From Bursaphelenchus xylophilus (taxonomy: Eukaryota > Nematoda > Chromadorea > Rhabditida > Aphelenchoididae): a DNA stretch of 64,000 nt. The position numbers were made by a program, and so were the translations under genes. How positions within the stretch are numbered: the stretch's first letter is position 1; each line of letters begins with the position of its first letter. The stretch lies in the NCBI GenBank assembly GCA_904066235.2, contig CAJFCV020000002.1:992001-1056000 (forward strand). The letters run 5' to 3'. The notes beneath the pieces were generated by a model, which ran no database searches, was not told the origin of the DNA, and saw nothing but the letters and a program-made list of their open reading frames with translations. This document shows, piece by piece, positions 44,442-56,700 of the stretch.

Positions 44442-44966
44442 GAGCAGTTCATGGAAAGTTGGGAGAAACACGATTGCTTTGCCTTTGTAAAATTCAAATT
44501 TTTTTCCATAATTGTCATTGTTTTCTTTGTTATTACACCCCCAAACATAAATTTCTGACCATCCATATCTCAAGTGAATATAACTCAATCACTTTGAAAT
44601 ATATATACATACATGTGTGGGAGTATAAATACTCACCAAATTAAGTTTTTTTTTGTACTTACTGACCTTTGATTTTACTTTTTTTTATACCATTTCCCCT
44701 CCGTTTACCCGTTTTCGGGGTCAATTTCCCACTCAGATTGTGTTTATCGCGCCCCTCCTGGAGCGGAAACAATTTGTTTCAGCGTCCATTTATAGCGCCC
44801 ATTGTTGAACCCGCATCCCCGGAGGGGCTTCGAAGCGAACAGGCAAAGGCGTTTGTCGCCCCGAAATGGAATGGGAATATGACAAGATGCATGACATCTG
44901 GGCCCATCGGGACTGCTGAGCGCCCCCTTAAAAACAATGTGCAACTGTTTTTTGTGAAGGCTCCGA

Positions 44967-47426
44967 ATGCGACGCAATCTCTGCCTCTCGATTCTGGCCT
45001 TGGTCTTCACGCTGGTCGCGGCGACTTTGCTCGGGTCCGAAGTGCTGGCGCTGATGTTTGAACAGCCGTGGAGGGCAAAGGACACTACTATCAGGAATTA
45101 CGTAAGTTGGACGGAGGTTTTTTGGGGCTTTTGGGACTTTGACAAGGTAATTTTTCGCTCGAGATTTGGGGAAGGTACGATTCTCAGGATTTTTGTGAGA
45201 ACTGTCAAAAATCAGGCCGCGACTTTCAAATATACTCCCTATTTATGATATAATAGTCATACAGTGGGGGACCTGAACCAGTGGCAAAAAACATACCATT
45301 TTGCATCCGGGAAGTATCAAAAATGTGGCAAAATGCTTCCCTCTCCGAGTGAAAAAATTCCGATTTCAAAAACACGCCCGGTCTTTTTGTGAGGGAGACG
45401 AAGTTTTTTTTCACTTGGAGACGGAAGCATTTTGCCTTATTTTTGTTGCTTTCCAGATGCAAAATGGTACTTTTTTGGCACTGGATCGGGTCCGTCACTG
45501 TAATTACCCGCGCTAGTTGGAACTATCGAGTTTTTAACAAGGATCCTTAAAGAGTATTGCTCAAATGGCTTTCCAATTTCTTTTAAAATTTTCACTCGTA
45601 CTCTTAAATATTCCGCTTACATTTTTTTGGCAGCTTTAATGGCTATTTTACTGCGACAGCCGAGGAGTTCAAAAGTTCTGTTCTAATAGTGAGAGAGCAC
45701 GTAAAATGAAGAGCGGCCAAGAGCAAATTGTTTTGGGCCGTAATTTTTTGATTTCCGCTTCATAAAATATGAATTTTTACATGGAAATTGCACTCCCTCA
45801 CTTCTTAGAGACCTTGTTTTTGAAGTCCGAAATTGCAAAAAGATATTGTGTCATCTTCAGGCCTAACGCTCGCAAAAATTTCTGCAGAACATAAAAATTT
45901 TTTTCGACGTGTCCCAAGCCGTAAAAATCACGATGAAGATGTAGCTGTACTTTTACGATAAAAACAAAATTTTGTAAAATTAATACTAAATAGAGCTTAC
46001 AACTTACAGTGGGGGACCTGATCCAGCGGCAAAAAACGTACCATTTTGGATCCGGGAAGTATTAAAAATGTTGCAAAATGCTTCCCTCTTCAAGTGAAAA
46101 AACTTCGTTTTGAAGGCTTCCTGGATGCAAAATGATACGTTTTTTGCCACTGGATCAGGTCCCCCACTGTATTCTTCCAACCGAATTTTTTTATTGACCA
46201 CATGTTAAAAACCACAATTTTTTTACTTTTCAGTGGCTGATAATCCGAATCCTCCAAGTGGTCTCCATTATCATATCAATCTTCACTTCCCTTACACTTC
46301 TAATTTCCGCAATAAACGCCGGACTTTGCTGGAAACCGGCGTCCATCAAGGGCTATCATCTTCGGACTCAGCTGGCGACGATTACCTTTTTTGCTTTCGG
46401 TTTTTTGGCCATTGGAAGCCAGATTCTTTTATTCGAGCATTTCCGGAGAATCTCGTTGTTCTTGTACGCGGATGCGGCGAATTTTGCGCTACTGGCATTG
46501 TTGTGCAGTTGTCAGAGAATGGAGGTGAGTTGAGGGGATATCGGAAAAAGTGATCTTTTGTTTGGTGTAAATTTGCATGGTATTGATAAAGCTGTAACTT
46601 CGAACGATATCATCTCTCCAGCACGGACCTGATCCGGGGGCAAAAAACGTATCATTTTGCATTCGGGAAGTATCAAAAATGTGACTAAATGCCTCCCTTT
46701 CCAACTGAAAATACTTCGATTTCAAAAGCGCGCCCCTTCTTTTTGTCGAAGGGAGGGGGAAGCATTCTGCCACATTTAAAAAATTTTTAAAAATGTTTTG
46801 GAGAGGGAAGCATTTTGCCACATTTTTGATGCTTCGCGGATGCAAAATGATACGTTTTTTGCCACTGGATCAGGTCCTTCACTGTATCGTCAAAAAACAA
46901 CTTTTCTCTGGCCAGCTCTCTTCATTTTACGTACTCTTTCGCCAAGTCGTTGAATACATCGGCTGTATGTGCAAATTGTGGGATAAAATTATACAAGGGT
47001 GGTATATGATCTTTATTTAAGACGCTCACAAAATTTAGAAACAAAATTGAGGGTTCCACTGTCATTGATATAATCTTTTATATTTTTGAACTCAATTACA
47101 TCATTTTCCAAAAAACCGTTCCTCGTTCACCCACCATGTCTACCCGTCATCCAGCTGCTCTCTTCTCCTCAGCCCACCCAGTCTAATTTCATCAAATTTC
47201 TAATCAAATCCCCTCATTTTTCTTCCAGCTAATCGACGAGATGCGCGTCCACGAACCCGTCCCCGCCAATAATAATCAGGAAGATGAGGATGTCCTGAAC
47301 AGATGGATCTGCACTCTGGAGAACTCGCAACGTCATTCGTTCTCGGCGCCCGTCGGCAAGGTCCTGCGGGAGATGCGACAGATGAGTCTGGTCGAGTCGC
47401 AACTCTCCAACTTTCATCAGATATAA
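44967..47426 (+). CDS. Four-transmembrane protein of unknown function
   Basis: Exons 44967-45101, 46234-46524 and 47229-47426, all phase 0; 207 residues. Hydrophobic stretches lie at about residues 6-28, 50-72, 86-106 and 112-132. A basic loop follows the second helix, and a charged cytoplasmic-looking tail with an Asn/Glu/Asp run forms exon 3. The pattern is tetraspan-like but lacks the CCG motif of tetraspanins. Intron 1 holds two family-A palindromes and intron 2 one. AATAAA at 47540-47545 gives the likely 3' end. I do not recognise the family. Confidence 0.65.
45260..45502. mobile_element. Family-A palindromic MITE
   Basis: In intron 1 of the four-transmembrane gene; TA ends present. Confidence 0.8.
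46005..46171. mobile_element. Family-A MITE with internal deletion
   Basis: Termini intact but only 167 bp long; second copy in intron 1 of the four-transmembrane gene. Confidence 0.75.
46620..46886. mobile_element. Family-A MITE, left end eroded
   Basis: In intron 2 of the four-transmembrane gene; includes a small central duplication around AAAAATTTTTAAAAATG. Confidence 0.7.
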
Positions 47427-47539
47427 CAATGCATTGTTTTATGGCGAACACGTAGAGATAAATCTTAAAAACGCTTGTAGACGTTCGAAAAGTGCCCAAA
47501 GGGAGATATAAAGATGTCGAAAACAAGAGAATATAGTAC

Positions 47540-47545
47540 AATAAA
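47540..47545 (+). promoter_or_regulatory. Polyadenylation signal AATAAA
   Basis: AATAAA 114 nt after the stop of the four-transmembrane protein. Confidence 0.4.
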
Positions 47546-47658
47546 AACTTTGGAGAAGACTTCCCTTGCGATTTGCCAAAGTTTTCGGCGATATTAAACA
47601 GAAATTTTCTCCAAGGGTGCGCAAAATTAAGAGCGCCGGTTGTCCAGAAATACTAGAC

Positions 47659-47905
47659 TACAGTGGCTGACCTGATCCGAAAAAAATTTACCATTTTGCA
47701 TACGAGAAGTATCAAAAAATGCGGTAAAATACCTCCCTCTCCAAGTGAAAAAGCTCCGATTTCAAAAGCACCCCCACTCTTTTTGTGAGGGAAAGGGCCA
47801 AAACGGAGTTTTTTTATTGTAGTGGGAGGTATTTTGCCACATTTTTGATACTTCCCGGATGCAAAATTATATGGGTTTTTGCCAATGGATCAGTTCCTCA
47901 CTGTA
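47659..47905. mobile_element. Family-A palindromic MITE, full length
   Basis: Intergenic, just after the four-transmembrane gene; TA at both ends. Confidence 0.8.
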
Positions 47906-47935
47906 TGTACTGGAAGAAACCGGCTTTCGGTTCAA

Positions 47936-48096
47936 ATATATCAGCCCATCGGGGAAACAATGAGCCCAATGTCGCTGCGCCGGTTCCGTGGCTGAAGTGA
48001 AAAGCAATTTGATTTTCTCTCGACACAATTCGTCTTCCAGGCGGTGATTTTCGATGTGAAGTTATTCTCATCATTTTCCGGCCAGACTGATAAAAA
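47936..48096. repeat. Family-L element, diverged
   Basis: Contains GAGCCCAATGTCGCTGCG and TCGACACAATTCGTC and ends at CATTTTCCGGCCAGACTG; the ends match the 19133 copy better than the 44307 copy. Confidence 0.45.
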
Positions 48097-49289
48097 CATT
48101 GGGCAATATACAGCAAAAACCACAAGTCTGTGCGACAATCTCAGTTTATTGTGAGAGTTATTGAAGCAAAAAAAGGAGAAATATCTCAAAATCAATTCGA
48201 TTCACATGGACGCCCTATTGTATTCTTTTCAATGTTTGAGACATTTCTCACACTGTCAAGCTCCAAACGTCTTCTTTTCCGAGTTTGCGAAACAACAGGT
48301 ATTTTTTCAAATGAAAATTCCACGAACTCAGACGAGATTCAATGTGTCTACGGATTAATTTTACCATTGATGTATTTGAGGTAACCTGGAAGCAATTCTC
48401 AAGTTTTCTTTTATTTTTATGGGCATAGGCCGCGTATCAGTTTTTAGCATGCGTTTCCCAAATCAGCTCAATCTCGTTTTTATTATGTTTTCTCAAATTG
48501 AATGAAGCATCATCAGAGATTTCGAAATCCAAAAATTACTTTTGCTGATATTTTTTATAGACCGGTCGATTTTTTCGTCATACTCTTCTAAATTCGTAGA
48601 AGTAAAAGTGAGATAAACCTGGCGAGTTACAATAGCTGAATCAGTGGCATTACAAAAAAGGAAGAGACTAAAATGGAAGGTGTAGGTTCATAATTTTATA
48701 TGCAATTGTAGCTGTAGTAAAGAAGTATTTTACATATAAGTTTTTGAGGGTTACTGTAGCTTATGAATTGTAATAAATCCCCTCAAAATTACAAATTTTG
48801 CAAACGTCCTAGAAACAGATGACATACCACTCCTTGTAAAATTTTATCTTATAATTAGCACATACAACCTATGAATTAAACGACCTTTTAGCGAGAGAGC
48901 ACGTAAAATGAAGAGAGCTGGCCTGAGAAAAGACTTGTTTTTCGACGGCAGCTGTTCGAGTTCTCATCGGAAAAAGCTTAATTTTTGTGGGGAACACTCT
49001 GTTCCACAGCTAACACTTCCGGAAAATTGCAAAAGAAGAGAATACGGAAAGATGTTGACAAAAAAGCCTCGTTTTGAAAAGCCTGACCGACTCTCTTCAT
49101 TTTGCGTACTCTCTCGCAACAAAAAGGTGTTGAATATCTCCGTTGCCCCTGCAAATTGCGAACTAAAATTATGAAAAATTAATCAGTGATCTTTGAAGAG
49201 TATGTATGCAAAATTTGAAGCAAATCAAAGAGTTGCACACATGAAATTCTTGAAGATGACAAAAATATCACATTTCTTTTTATTTTCAG
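48097..49289. other. Upstream region of the anoctamin gene
   Basis: No exon could be proven here although the anoctamin start must lie in it or further upstream. It holds a palindromic segment, about 48890-49140, with AGCGAGAGAGCACGTAAAA and its near complement, related to fragments at 45690 and 46915. Confidence 0.35.
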
Positions 49290-52200
49290 GCCGACAAAGA
49301 GAAATTAGGGACATTTCAAAGCACGGAGAAGGTGGATTTGGAAGTGAAAAACACCACAAAGGAAAAATCGGCCGATCCAAAAAGCCAGAAGTACCCTGCG
49401 GATCCAAAGATTGACTTTGTTTTGGTATACGAAGTCAAAGAAGCTCGTCAAGATGCCGAAAGCGAGAAAGAAAGGAAAAGCACTCGAGAGAAATTCGAGG
49501 AAAATTTGGTCAAAATTGGGCTTGAAGTCAGAAATGGCCCGCAACTTCAGAAACGTAAGGATTTTTATATTGTACTTGGTATTTGATGAGGAAAAGTGGG
49601 AATTTTCAAGGTGAAAATGGTGGATAATAAAATTTCTGGGTCAAAAATTGTGGATGATGGCACATCCGAAACGTTGAAAGATAAAAATTGTAAAAATTCA
49701 ACATTTTTTATATTACACTAGACATCACCTCACTCAAAAAGCGATTTCGCGGAAAAATTGAGGTCATTTTTGACGTTTTCAGGTTTAGAAAGAAAATTAT
49801 TGATATTAGGAACAGTTTGAATGATAAAATACGGAACCTCGTATACCCGGGTTACTGTAACTACATCTTTTCTTTAGACAACATTGACTACCGAACTCGC
49901 CTCATAACCTGCCCATTTCATATTCTCTGTCGACAAGCCGAATTGCATCAGATACGAAAACCAATTCTTCACAACGATTTTTTTGTAAGTTTTGCTTACT
50001 GTAACACCTCGTGGTACGGTATGCAATGTAATGGCACAAGAAAATTTTTCAGGAAAAGTACCACCCAATGAAGAAGAAAATCTGGTGTAAGCTGATGAAA
50101 AAGTTGCCGGATGAGGTGTTGCATCGCATTAACATGATGAAATATTTTTATGAGGACTTCAAAGAGAATAAACTTGAAAGGTAAAGGGAGATGTCATGGA
50201 TAATATAAAAAATCTGTCGGAAAGCTGAGAAATCTTAATATTTACAATTTCTAGGAGATCTACGAGACCCTCTAAATAAATTTAGCAGCTTTTTTTATTA
50301 TCTGCCGGCTTATTCGATAAATCAATAATTTTTGTGACACTTCGTCAAATTTTGTCACGAAGTGTCAAAATATTGATTAACCTAAAAATTGATCGGAAAT
50401 TGCAAAACAAACGTAATTTTCTCCAATTTCCAGCTATTTCGGCGCAGATGATCGTGAAAGCTTCTTCACAACAGCAGAAAAAAGCCGGATCATCTATGAT
50501 ATTCTCCTTCGAACCCGGTTCAACGACAAAGAACAGAAGAAAATCGAATTCGGAATTGAAAGATTGATCCAAGAAGAGGTTTACCATGCTTGTTTCCCAC
50601 TCCATGAGGTATGTCCACATTTGTTTTTGAGGTTATTTAAATTTTAGAGCCTTCGCCAAGAAATTGGCGACGAGAAGCTGGAAGAAATGAATGATCGCGA
50701 AGTTTTACGCAAGTATTGGACCAACTTTTCAAATTGGAACCTTACCCAACCTTTGGATCTTGTCCAGTAGGTCTTGTTCTTGTGGTTGAGACCGAATTTG
50801 GACGGTTTGATTTGGTATTGACCAAGAATTTTAGGAAATACTTTGGCTCGAAGGTCTCTTTCTATTTTGCCTGGCTCGGGTTTTACACACAATCCCTGGT
50901 GTACATGGCGGTTATTGGAACTCTTTTTACCTTCGTTGGACTCTTTGTCGCCATCTTCGATGTCCCAAGGTGAGTGCAACCATTTTGGGTTATTTTTTAC
51001 GTTTAGTTCTCAAATTTGCGATCCCAATTTTGGAGGCAAGATCTATTTGTGTTCGCTGCATCAACACGTTGCTGGCAGTCGAATTCGCAAGTTTAGCGAC
51101 AATTGCTGGTATGCAAAAGCAAGTCTTTCCCTTGTCTTTACCTATTTATTGCTCTCCGAGTTTAGCTTTCCTATGTTTTCGACAATCCGACCACGATCTT
51201 ATTGGCCATTGTCACCTCAATCTGGGCCACTGGATTTCTCGAGAAATGGAAGCGATTTTATTGGAGGTTGAAGTACCGCTGGCAATTATTGGGACACGAT
51301 GAAATCGATGACCTGGTCCGGCCTCAATATCAGTTCAAATACCTGAAGAATGCGCCGGATATCAATAATCCCGATGACTCGCAAGATTATCTGATCAGCG
51401 ATCTGAGGCTGGAAAAGGTGTTGAAAATGTCGTGCAGTTATGCAACTGCGGCTTTTTTTGTGAGTTCAGTTTTGTTTTTATTGGAGTTTAGGTGGGTTTG
51501 GCTCAATTTTGAGAGACGTTGGATATTGCACTAGGTAACTGGAAGAAATTTTGGTATTTTTCATAAAGTCTAAGGCTTTTATGAGTGTTGAATAGTTGTA
51601 AAGGGAAGAGGGTAGTTTGATTTTTTTAGTTTATTATAAGTTTATAGAGATTCTGATATTGCACTAGGCTACAAGCAGAATCAAAAAAGTTTTTGGAAAC
51701 TGCAATAATTTCTTTTTGAAAACGGTTACGTTAATGTAGGCGCCTATTACGATGATTTTCTGGCTAAACATCTATGTTATTGTAGGTACTTTTGGTGATT
51801 GCCGCATTAATTGGAATCTTAGTTTACCAAGTGATCGTTGGCCATCTCCTCGCCCATTTCGATTACATTCTCAGCACAATGGTCATCTCGTTTACTGGTG
51901 CTCTCCTTAATTTCATTTTCATCATGTGTATGAGTCGACTTTATCGATTTACGGCATACAAACTGACTGAATGGGAATGCCCGATGACCCAGATCGAGTT
52001 CGACAACCAATTTGCCGTCAAAATATTCTGCTTTGAGTTTGTCAACTTGTACGCCAGCATTTTTTACATTGCCTTTTTCCGCGGCAAGTTCAATGGAGCG
52101 CCGCCAACTGATCCGGAGGACTATGATCTGGGCCCGGATTATTGGAATGGCCTCAGGGTGTTCGGAGTGAGAACCGCGGAATGCAGTCAAGCTGGCTGCA

Positions 52201-53516
52201 TGGTGGAACTGATCATCCAATTGTTTGTGACAATGTGCGGAAAACAGTTTTTCAGCCTGGTTATGGAGATTTTAATACCGTGAGTTGTAGTGTAATATAA
52301 AGAATTCTCAAAAAACGCATTCGTCACATTCGAAATAGCCTGCAGGTGGCCCCAATTTCTTATTAAGACTTAATTTGTTTTAGAACCTGCTTTCGTCTGT
52401 ATAGAACCCGAAGTTTTCAAGAGAAGGATGACACATTATTGCCGAAAGATGAAAATTCAATTGTGGTGGAGAACTTTTTGTTGAACCCGTACGATGAACA
52501 GCATCTGTTCAACGAATATTTGGAAATGGGTAAGCTTTTGATTCGGTTTTTTTTGGTTTTTAGGATTCCCCGACGATGTTGTAGTATGCAATAAGGTAAC
52601 GTAAGAACCTGGAGTAGAACTTGTGGTCGAATGTTGAACAAGTTAGCGACATTCCAAGGGCCTCTCATTGTAATCCTGTAATTTTCAGCGGTTCAATTTG
52701 GATTCTGTGCCATGTTCACGGCGACCTTTCCATTGACCCCGGTGTTTGCTTTGATCAATAATATCTGCGAAATACGCGCCGACTCCTACAAACTCCTCGA
52801 AGTTTTTCAACGACCAGTGGCTTTAGTCTCGAATGGCATTGGAATCTGGAGGACAATTCTTGATTTTATTAGCCGATTTTCGGTCTTGATTAACGTAAGT
52901 GCTTTATCGATTTTTTGTTGGTTTTTAGATAAATTCATGAAGAAAAGATGGTTAAAGGTCCATATTTTAGGGCCTGGTGATTGCATTTTCCTCAGATCTC
53001 ATCCCAAGAATGTATCATTTGCTGGAGAACAATTTTTCGCTTGAAACTTACTGGAATGTGACTTTAGATGCGCTGGATACGAATCTAACCGAATTTAGGG
53101 GGAGAACCCCGGATAATGTCACGGAATGCTACTTCAGAAACGATTGGAAGAAAATTGACCACCGATGGTACGTCCTGATGGTCTTGAGGCTGGCCTTTGT
53201 ACTTGTTTTTGAGGTGAGGAGGTGGTTTTATTGTAGATGAGATATAAAAATTTTTCCGTTAGCGGATGAGTTTTTTTGTAGGCAAAAAAGAGACTAAACT
53301 GATCTAAAAAAATATAATTTTTAGCACTTTGTCCTCGCTGTTAAGAGAATATTGGCCTGGTTGATCCCCGAATTCCCGAAGAAGGTCTCAGCTCTCGTGA
53401 AATATCAGAATTATCGAATGAAAAAGGACTTTATGGCCAAACATGGCGATGTGAATGTTATGCATCTGGCGTATCAACCCGGGAGAGAGAACCCAAAGAC
53501 TGTAGAATATCAATAG
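49290..53516 (+). CDS. Anoctamin (TMEM16) family calcium-activated channel/scramblase, first exon not found
   Basis: Membrane protein of the TMEM16 family, which includes Ca2+-activated chloride channels and phospholipid scramblases. Exons: 49290-49554, 49878-49984, 50053-50180, 50434-50608, 50648-50766, 50835-50969, 51007-51118, 51166-51459, 51786-52279, 52384-52529, 52689-52894, 52971-53213, 53325-53516; phases agree, 871 residues. The cytoplasmic N-domain is recognisable from KIDFVLVYEV and from EKSRIIYDILLRTRF to FPLHE. The pore domain starts at KYFGSKVSFYFAWLGFYT. Ca2+-site positions are kept: Asn in FEFVNLY (TM6), Glu in CMVELIIQL (TM7), Glu and Asp in NNICEIRADSYK (TM8). The start codon lies in an upstream exon that I could not identify, since exon 49290 begins after a good TTTTCAG acceptor. 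One intron (51119-51165) has a GC donor. It is tail-to-tail with the chemoreceptor gene. Confidence 0.9.
50320..50380. repeat. Short hairpin in anoctamin intron
   Basis: TGACACTTCGTCAAA and its complement TTTGTCACGAAGTGTCA form a hairpin with almost no loop between exons 50053-50180 and 50434-50608. Probably a tiny palindromic repeat. Confidence 0.35.
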
Positions 53517-53538
53517 GGATATCGTTAAAAAATGTTTG

Positions 53539-53544
53539 AATAAA
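53539..53544 (+). promoter_or_regulatory. Polyadenylation signal AATAAA for the anoctamin gene
   Basis: AATAAA 23 nt after the stop at 53516; about 190 bp separate it from the end of the opposing chemoreceptor gene. Confidence 0.5.
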
Positions 53545-53733
53545 CTATTTGGCAAAAATTTAACCGTTTATATTTGAAATCCAGAAGTTTTGAACTTTAT
53601 ATATATGTTATGTTGATATTAACGTTTTGAAGTTAAACTGCTGAGTTTGTGTTGATTTTTTTTTGTTTTTGATATCCAAGTCGATTTTATACTAGCTATT
53701 CTATCAAAAAGTCTATCCCGAACTCAAAAGTCT

Positions 53734-56700
53734 TTATTGCCAACTATTCTTGAGTTGATTGAAATATTGCTCTCCCGCGAGCTCAGCATTCTTGTCCACC
53801 GTGAAATCAACGGCTCGCTCGGATTCCTGGGCGCTCCTTCCTATCAGTCGGAAGAAGTCTCGGCGACACTGATTCCGAAGGTGTTTATTGCAGTAGAGAA
53901 AACAAAACATGTGGAACACTGAGTAGATGTCAAACAGCATGTATCCTAGCTGAAGGTGATAGTAGAAATTATTGTTATTTTTATAGTTTACTCCAAAATT
54001 TGACCGTTCAAAAGTTGACTCAAGTTTAGAGTAGGATTTTCTATGACATCTGTGAAGGTTTCAGCTCCATGTTTCTAATTTTTGACCATAAGAAACTTGC
54101 AAAAAGTTTCAACTAAAATGCAAGTTGAAACTTTTTCATATGTCGTAGAAAAATGTACTCCACAGTGGGGGAGTACATGATCCAGTGGCAAAAAGCGCAC
54201 CATTTTGCATGCGGGAAGTATCAAAAATGTGGCAAAATACCTCCTTTCCAAGTGAAAAACTCCGATTTCAAAAGCGCCATCTCTTTTTGTGAGGGAAAGG
54301 GCGCTCTTCAAAAAGAAGTTTTTTAGTTGGCGAGGGAAGCATTTTGCCACATTTTTGATATGCATTTCTGCAGTGTCAAAAATTAAAAAACTTGCAAAAT
54401 GTATTACAGTTGCGGACCTGATCCAGTCGCAAAAAACGTACCATTTGGGAAGCGTCAAAAATGTGGCAAAATGCTTCCCTCTCCAAGTGAAAAAACTTCG
54501 TTTTGAAGGGCGCGCCCTTTTCCTCACAAAAAGAGCGGGGTTTTTGAAATCAGAGCTTTTTCACTTGGAGAGGGAAGCATCTTGCGATAGTTTTGATACT
54601 TCCCGGATGCAAAATGGTACGTTTTTTGCCTCTGGATCAGGACCCCACTGTAAATTTGTGCCGAGTTTTGAAGGGTCCAATTTTTGGGGTTCAATGTCAA
54701 AAAATCGCATTAGAAAACTTACATCAGTCGCAAACTTGTTCAAAATGAAGTCCTCCCCGTAGTTGTCCACGAAGTATTTTCGTGTGAAACTGAGGATAAA
54801 CCCGCAAAACGTCATCACCATGTACCCAACCATGGACGGGGCAATCGCATCGTTCATAGCTGAATTTTCGGTCTGTTGAAATCTGGCGCTAAGACTCTGA
54901 AGCATCAAACGATTACGTGTGAGTCGACGATTCTTCTTTTTCAGCCATTCCATCCACTGAAAACGGAATTTTTTGATTTTTTTGTTCAACGGGGCCAATA
55001 TCGTTTATTTTGTGAATAGTGCCGTTTTTTATGGCCAGATTTTGACAAAATTAGACTAAAAACTAAGAAACACCGATTCTCGGTTCTTTGTTAGACTACA
55101 AACAACAAAACGCCCAACCAATTTCCCTCCAACGACCTCCGAGAGCTAATAAAATTGCTTTTGGTCGGTCCAAAAATAAATAAGAAAGATCTCTGACTTA
55201 CCACAGCTGCGACAGTGCAAGTAACACTACAGGCACTGAATCCCATCAGCGCCAGTTCCCAATGTAGTTCCACAGCGATGCAAGATTTGTATGAGGTATG
55301 GAGATGAAATTCATCTTTCATGTAATACCAGTTGAGCACTATCGCCAGAGGCACACTTTGAACAAACTGAAATTTTTGGGGTTCAGGGATTTGAAAGCAA
55401 AAGGAATGAGCTCAAGTTTTCTTCAAATTCTGTCCGAGTTCTCTAAATTGGGGTCTCAAAAATCGTCGAAAATTTTAGCCCATCCAAACCCTACAGCATT
55501 TTTTTGCATTTTAATTTTGCCACCTTAGACGATGAAATTTTTAAAAAAGCAATTTTTAAGGGTTTCCTCTAACTTGACGTCTCAAAAATCGTTGAAAACT
55601 TTAGCCCTCGCTTTTGCTCGATTTTCCGAGATGTCGAATAATTTGTCCTGTTGACATATGGAAGTTAAATTAACGTTCAATTCATGAGCTTTGATGTTCC
55701 ATTACACCTATTTTTACACCTCTCTCATCGACAAAGATCGTTAAATACTTTGACTCTGTTTGGAAACACAACTCCAGAAATTTAGTGTACAGGGTGCGCC
55801 AAAAAAAATGGACAAAAACATTTTGGCGATATCTGGCTCTGGGGTAAAATATTTGAGGAAACGTTTTAGCCCACTAAATAGCGACGTTCAAGAAATATAT
55901 TCATGATAAGAATGAAGGTATAAATTTACTGCACCTTTTTTTCTCGGGGGTTAAAGTTGACCATGTCCCGATCGCAATTCTCGAAAATGGGTCCTTTGGA
56001 AAGTGAGGCATAAATATTTTTTAAGGCGTCACCGAAACTTCAAATAAAAGTTTTCGAATACGTTAAGACCAGTACTATCACATATGTAAAGGAATAGTAA
56101 TAGTAACTTTCCATTTCAATACCGCAGACATTCTAACTTGAGCCGCAGGGGCACTAAAATAAAACCCAAAATTTTGAAAACCAGGAAAAGTTTTGTAGTG
56201 AGAAACTGATAAGGCTTTGGACAACTGCCAAGCTTTGAGTTGTTTGCCGACCGAGTAGGTACTGAAAAAACTGTTTTTTAAATTTTCAGCGTCGTCATGC
56301 TTCGAGTTAGTGACAAAATTCTAAAATTTTGGACGAAAACTGGAGATTTTTCTTAAAAAGTGTACTGAAAAGTCGCTGTTGATCCTAGCTGGCCCAAAAG
56401 GCACTTATAGTATACATTTAGGTCCCTTCTATAGTGTCAAAAAGATTCAAGCTGAAACCTGCTCTTTCGGCGGAGATCCGAGGGCTCAAAAGGTAACCGG
56501 TGGGTGCCCGCGAAAAGTACCGTGTCAGCGGCTTCTTTTCTTAACTTTCAGACACACTGGAGCCGTGCCTTATATTTTTATGTTGAATAAACGCATGGCC
56601 CGCATAGAATAGAATATTAGGAACATCTCATGCCGCATTTTACAATTCTTCTAACCGATGACGCCGAGATATTCAGTTCAGAAGCCGTTCCTTCCAAAGA

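Noticed and set aside
50320..50380. microRNA precursor
   Set aside because: Short near-perfect hairpin with almost no loop; more like a small palindromic repeat, and no miRNA-type arm asymmetry is visible.
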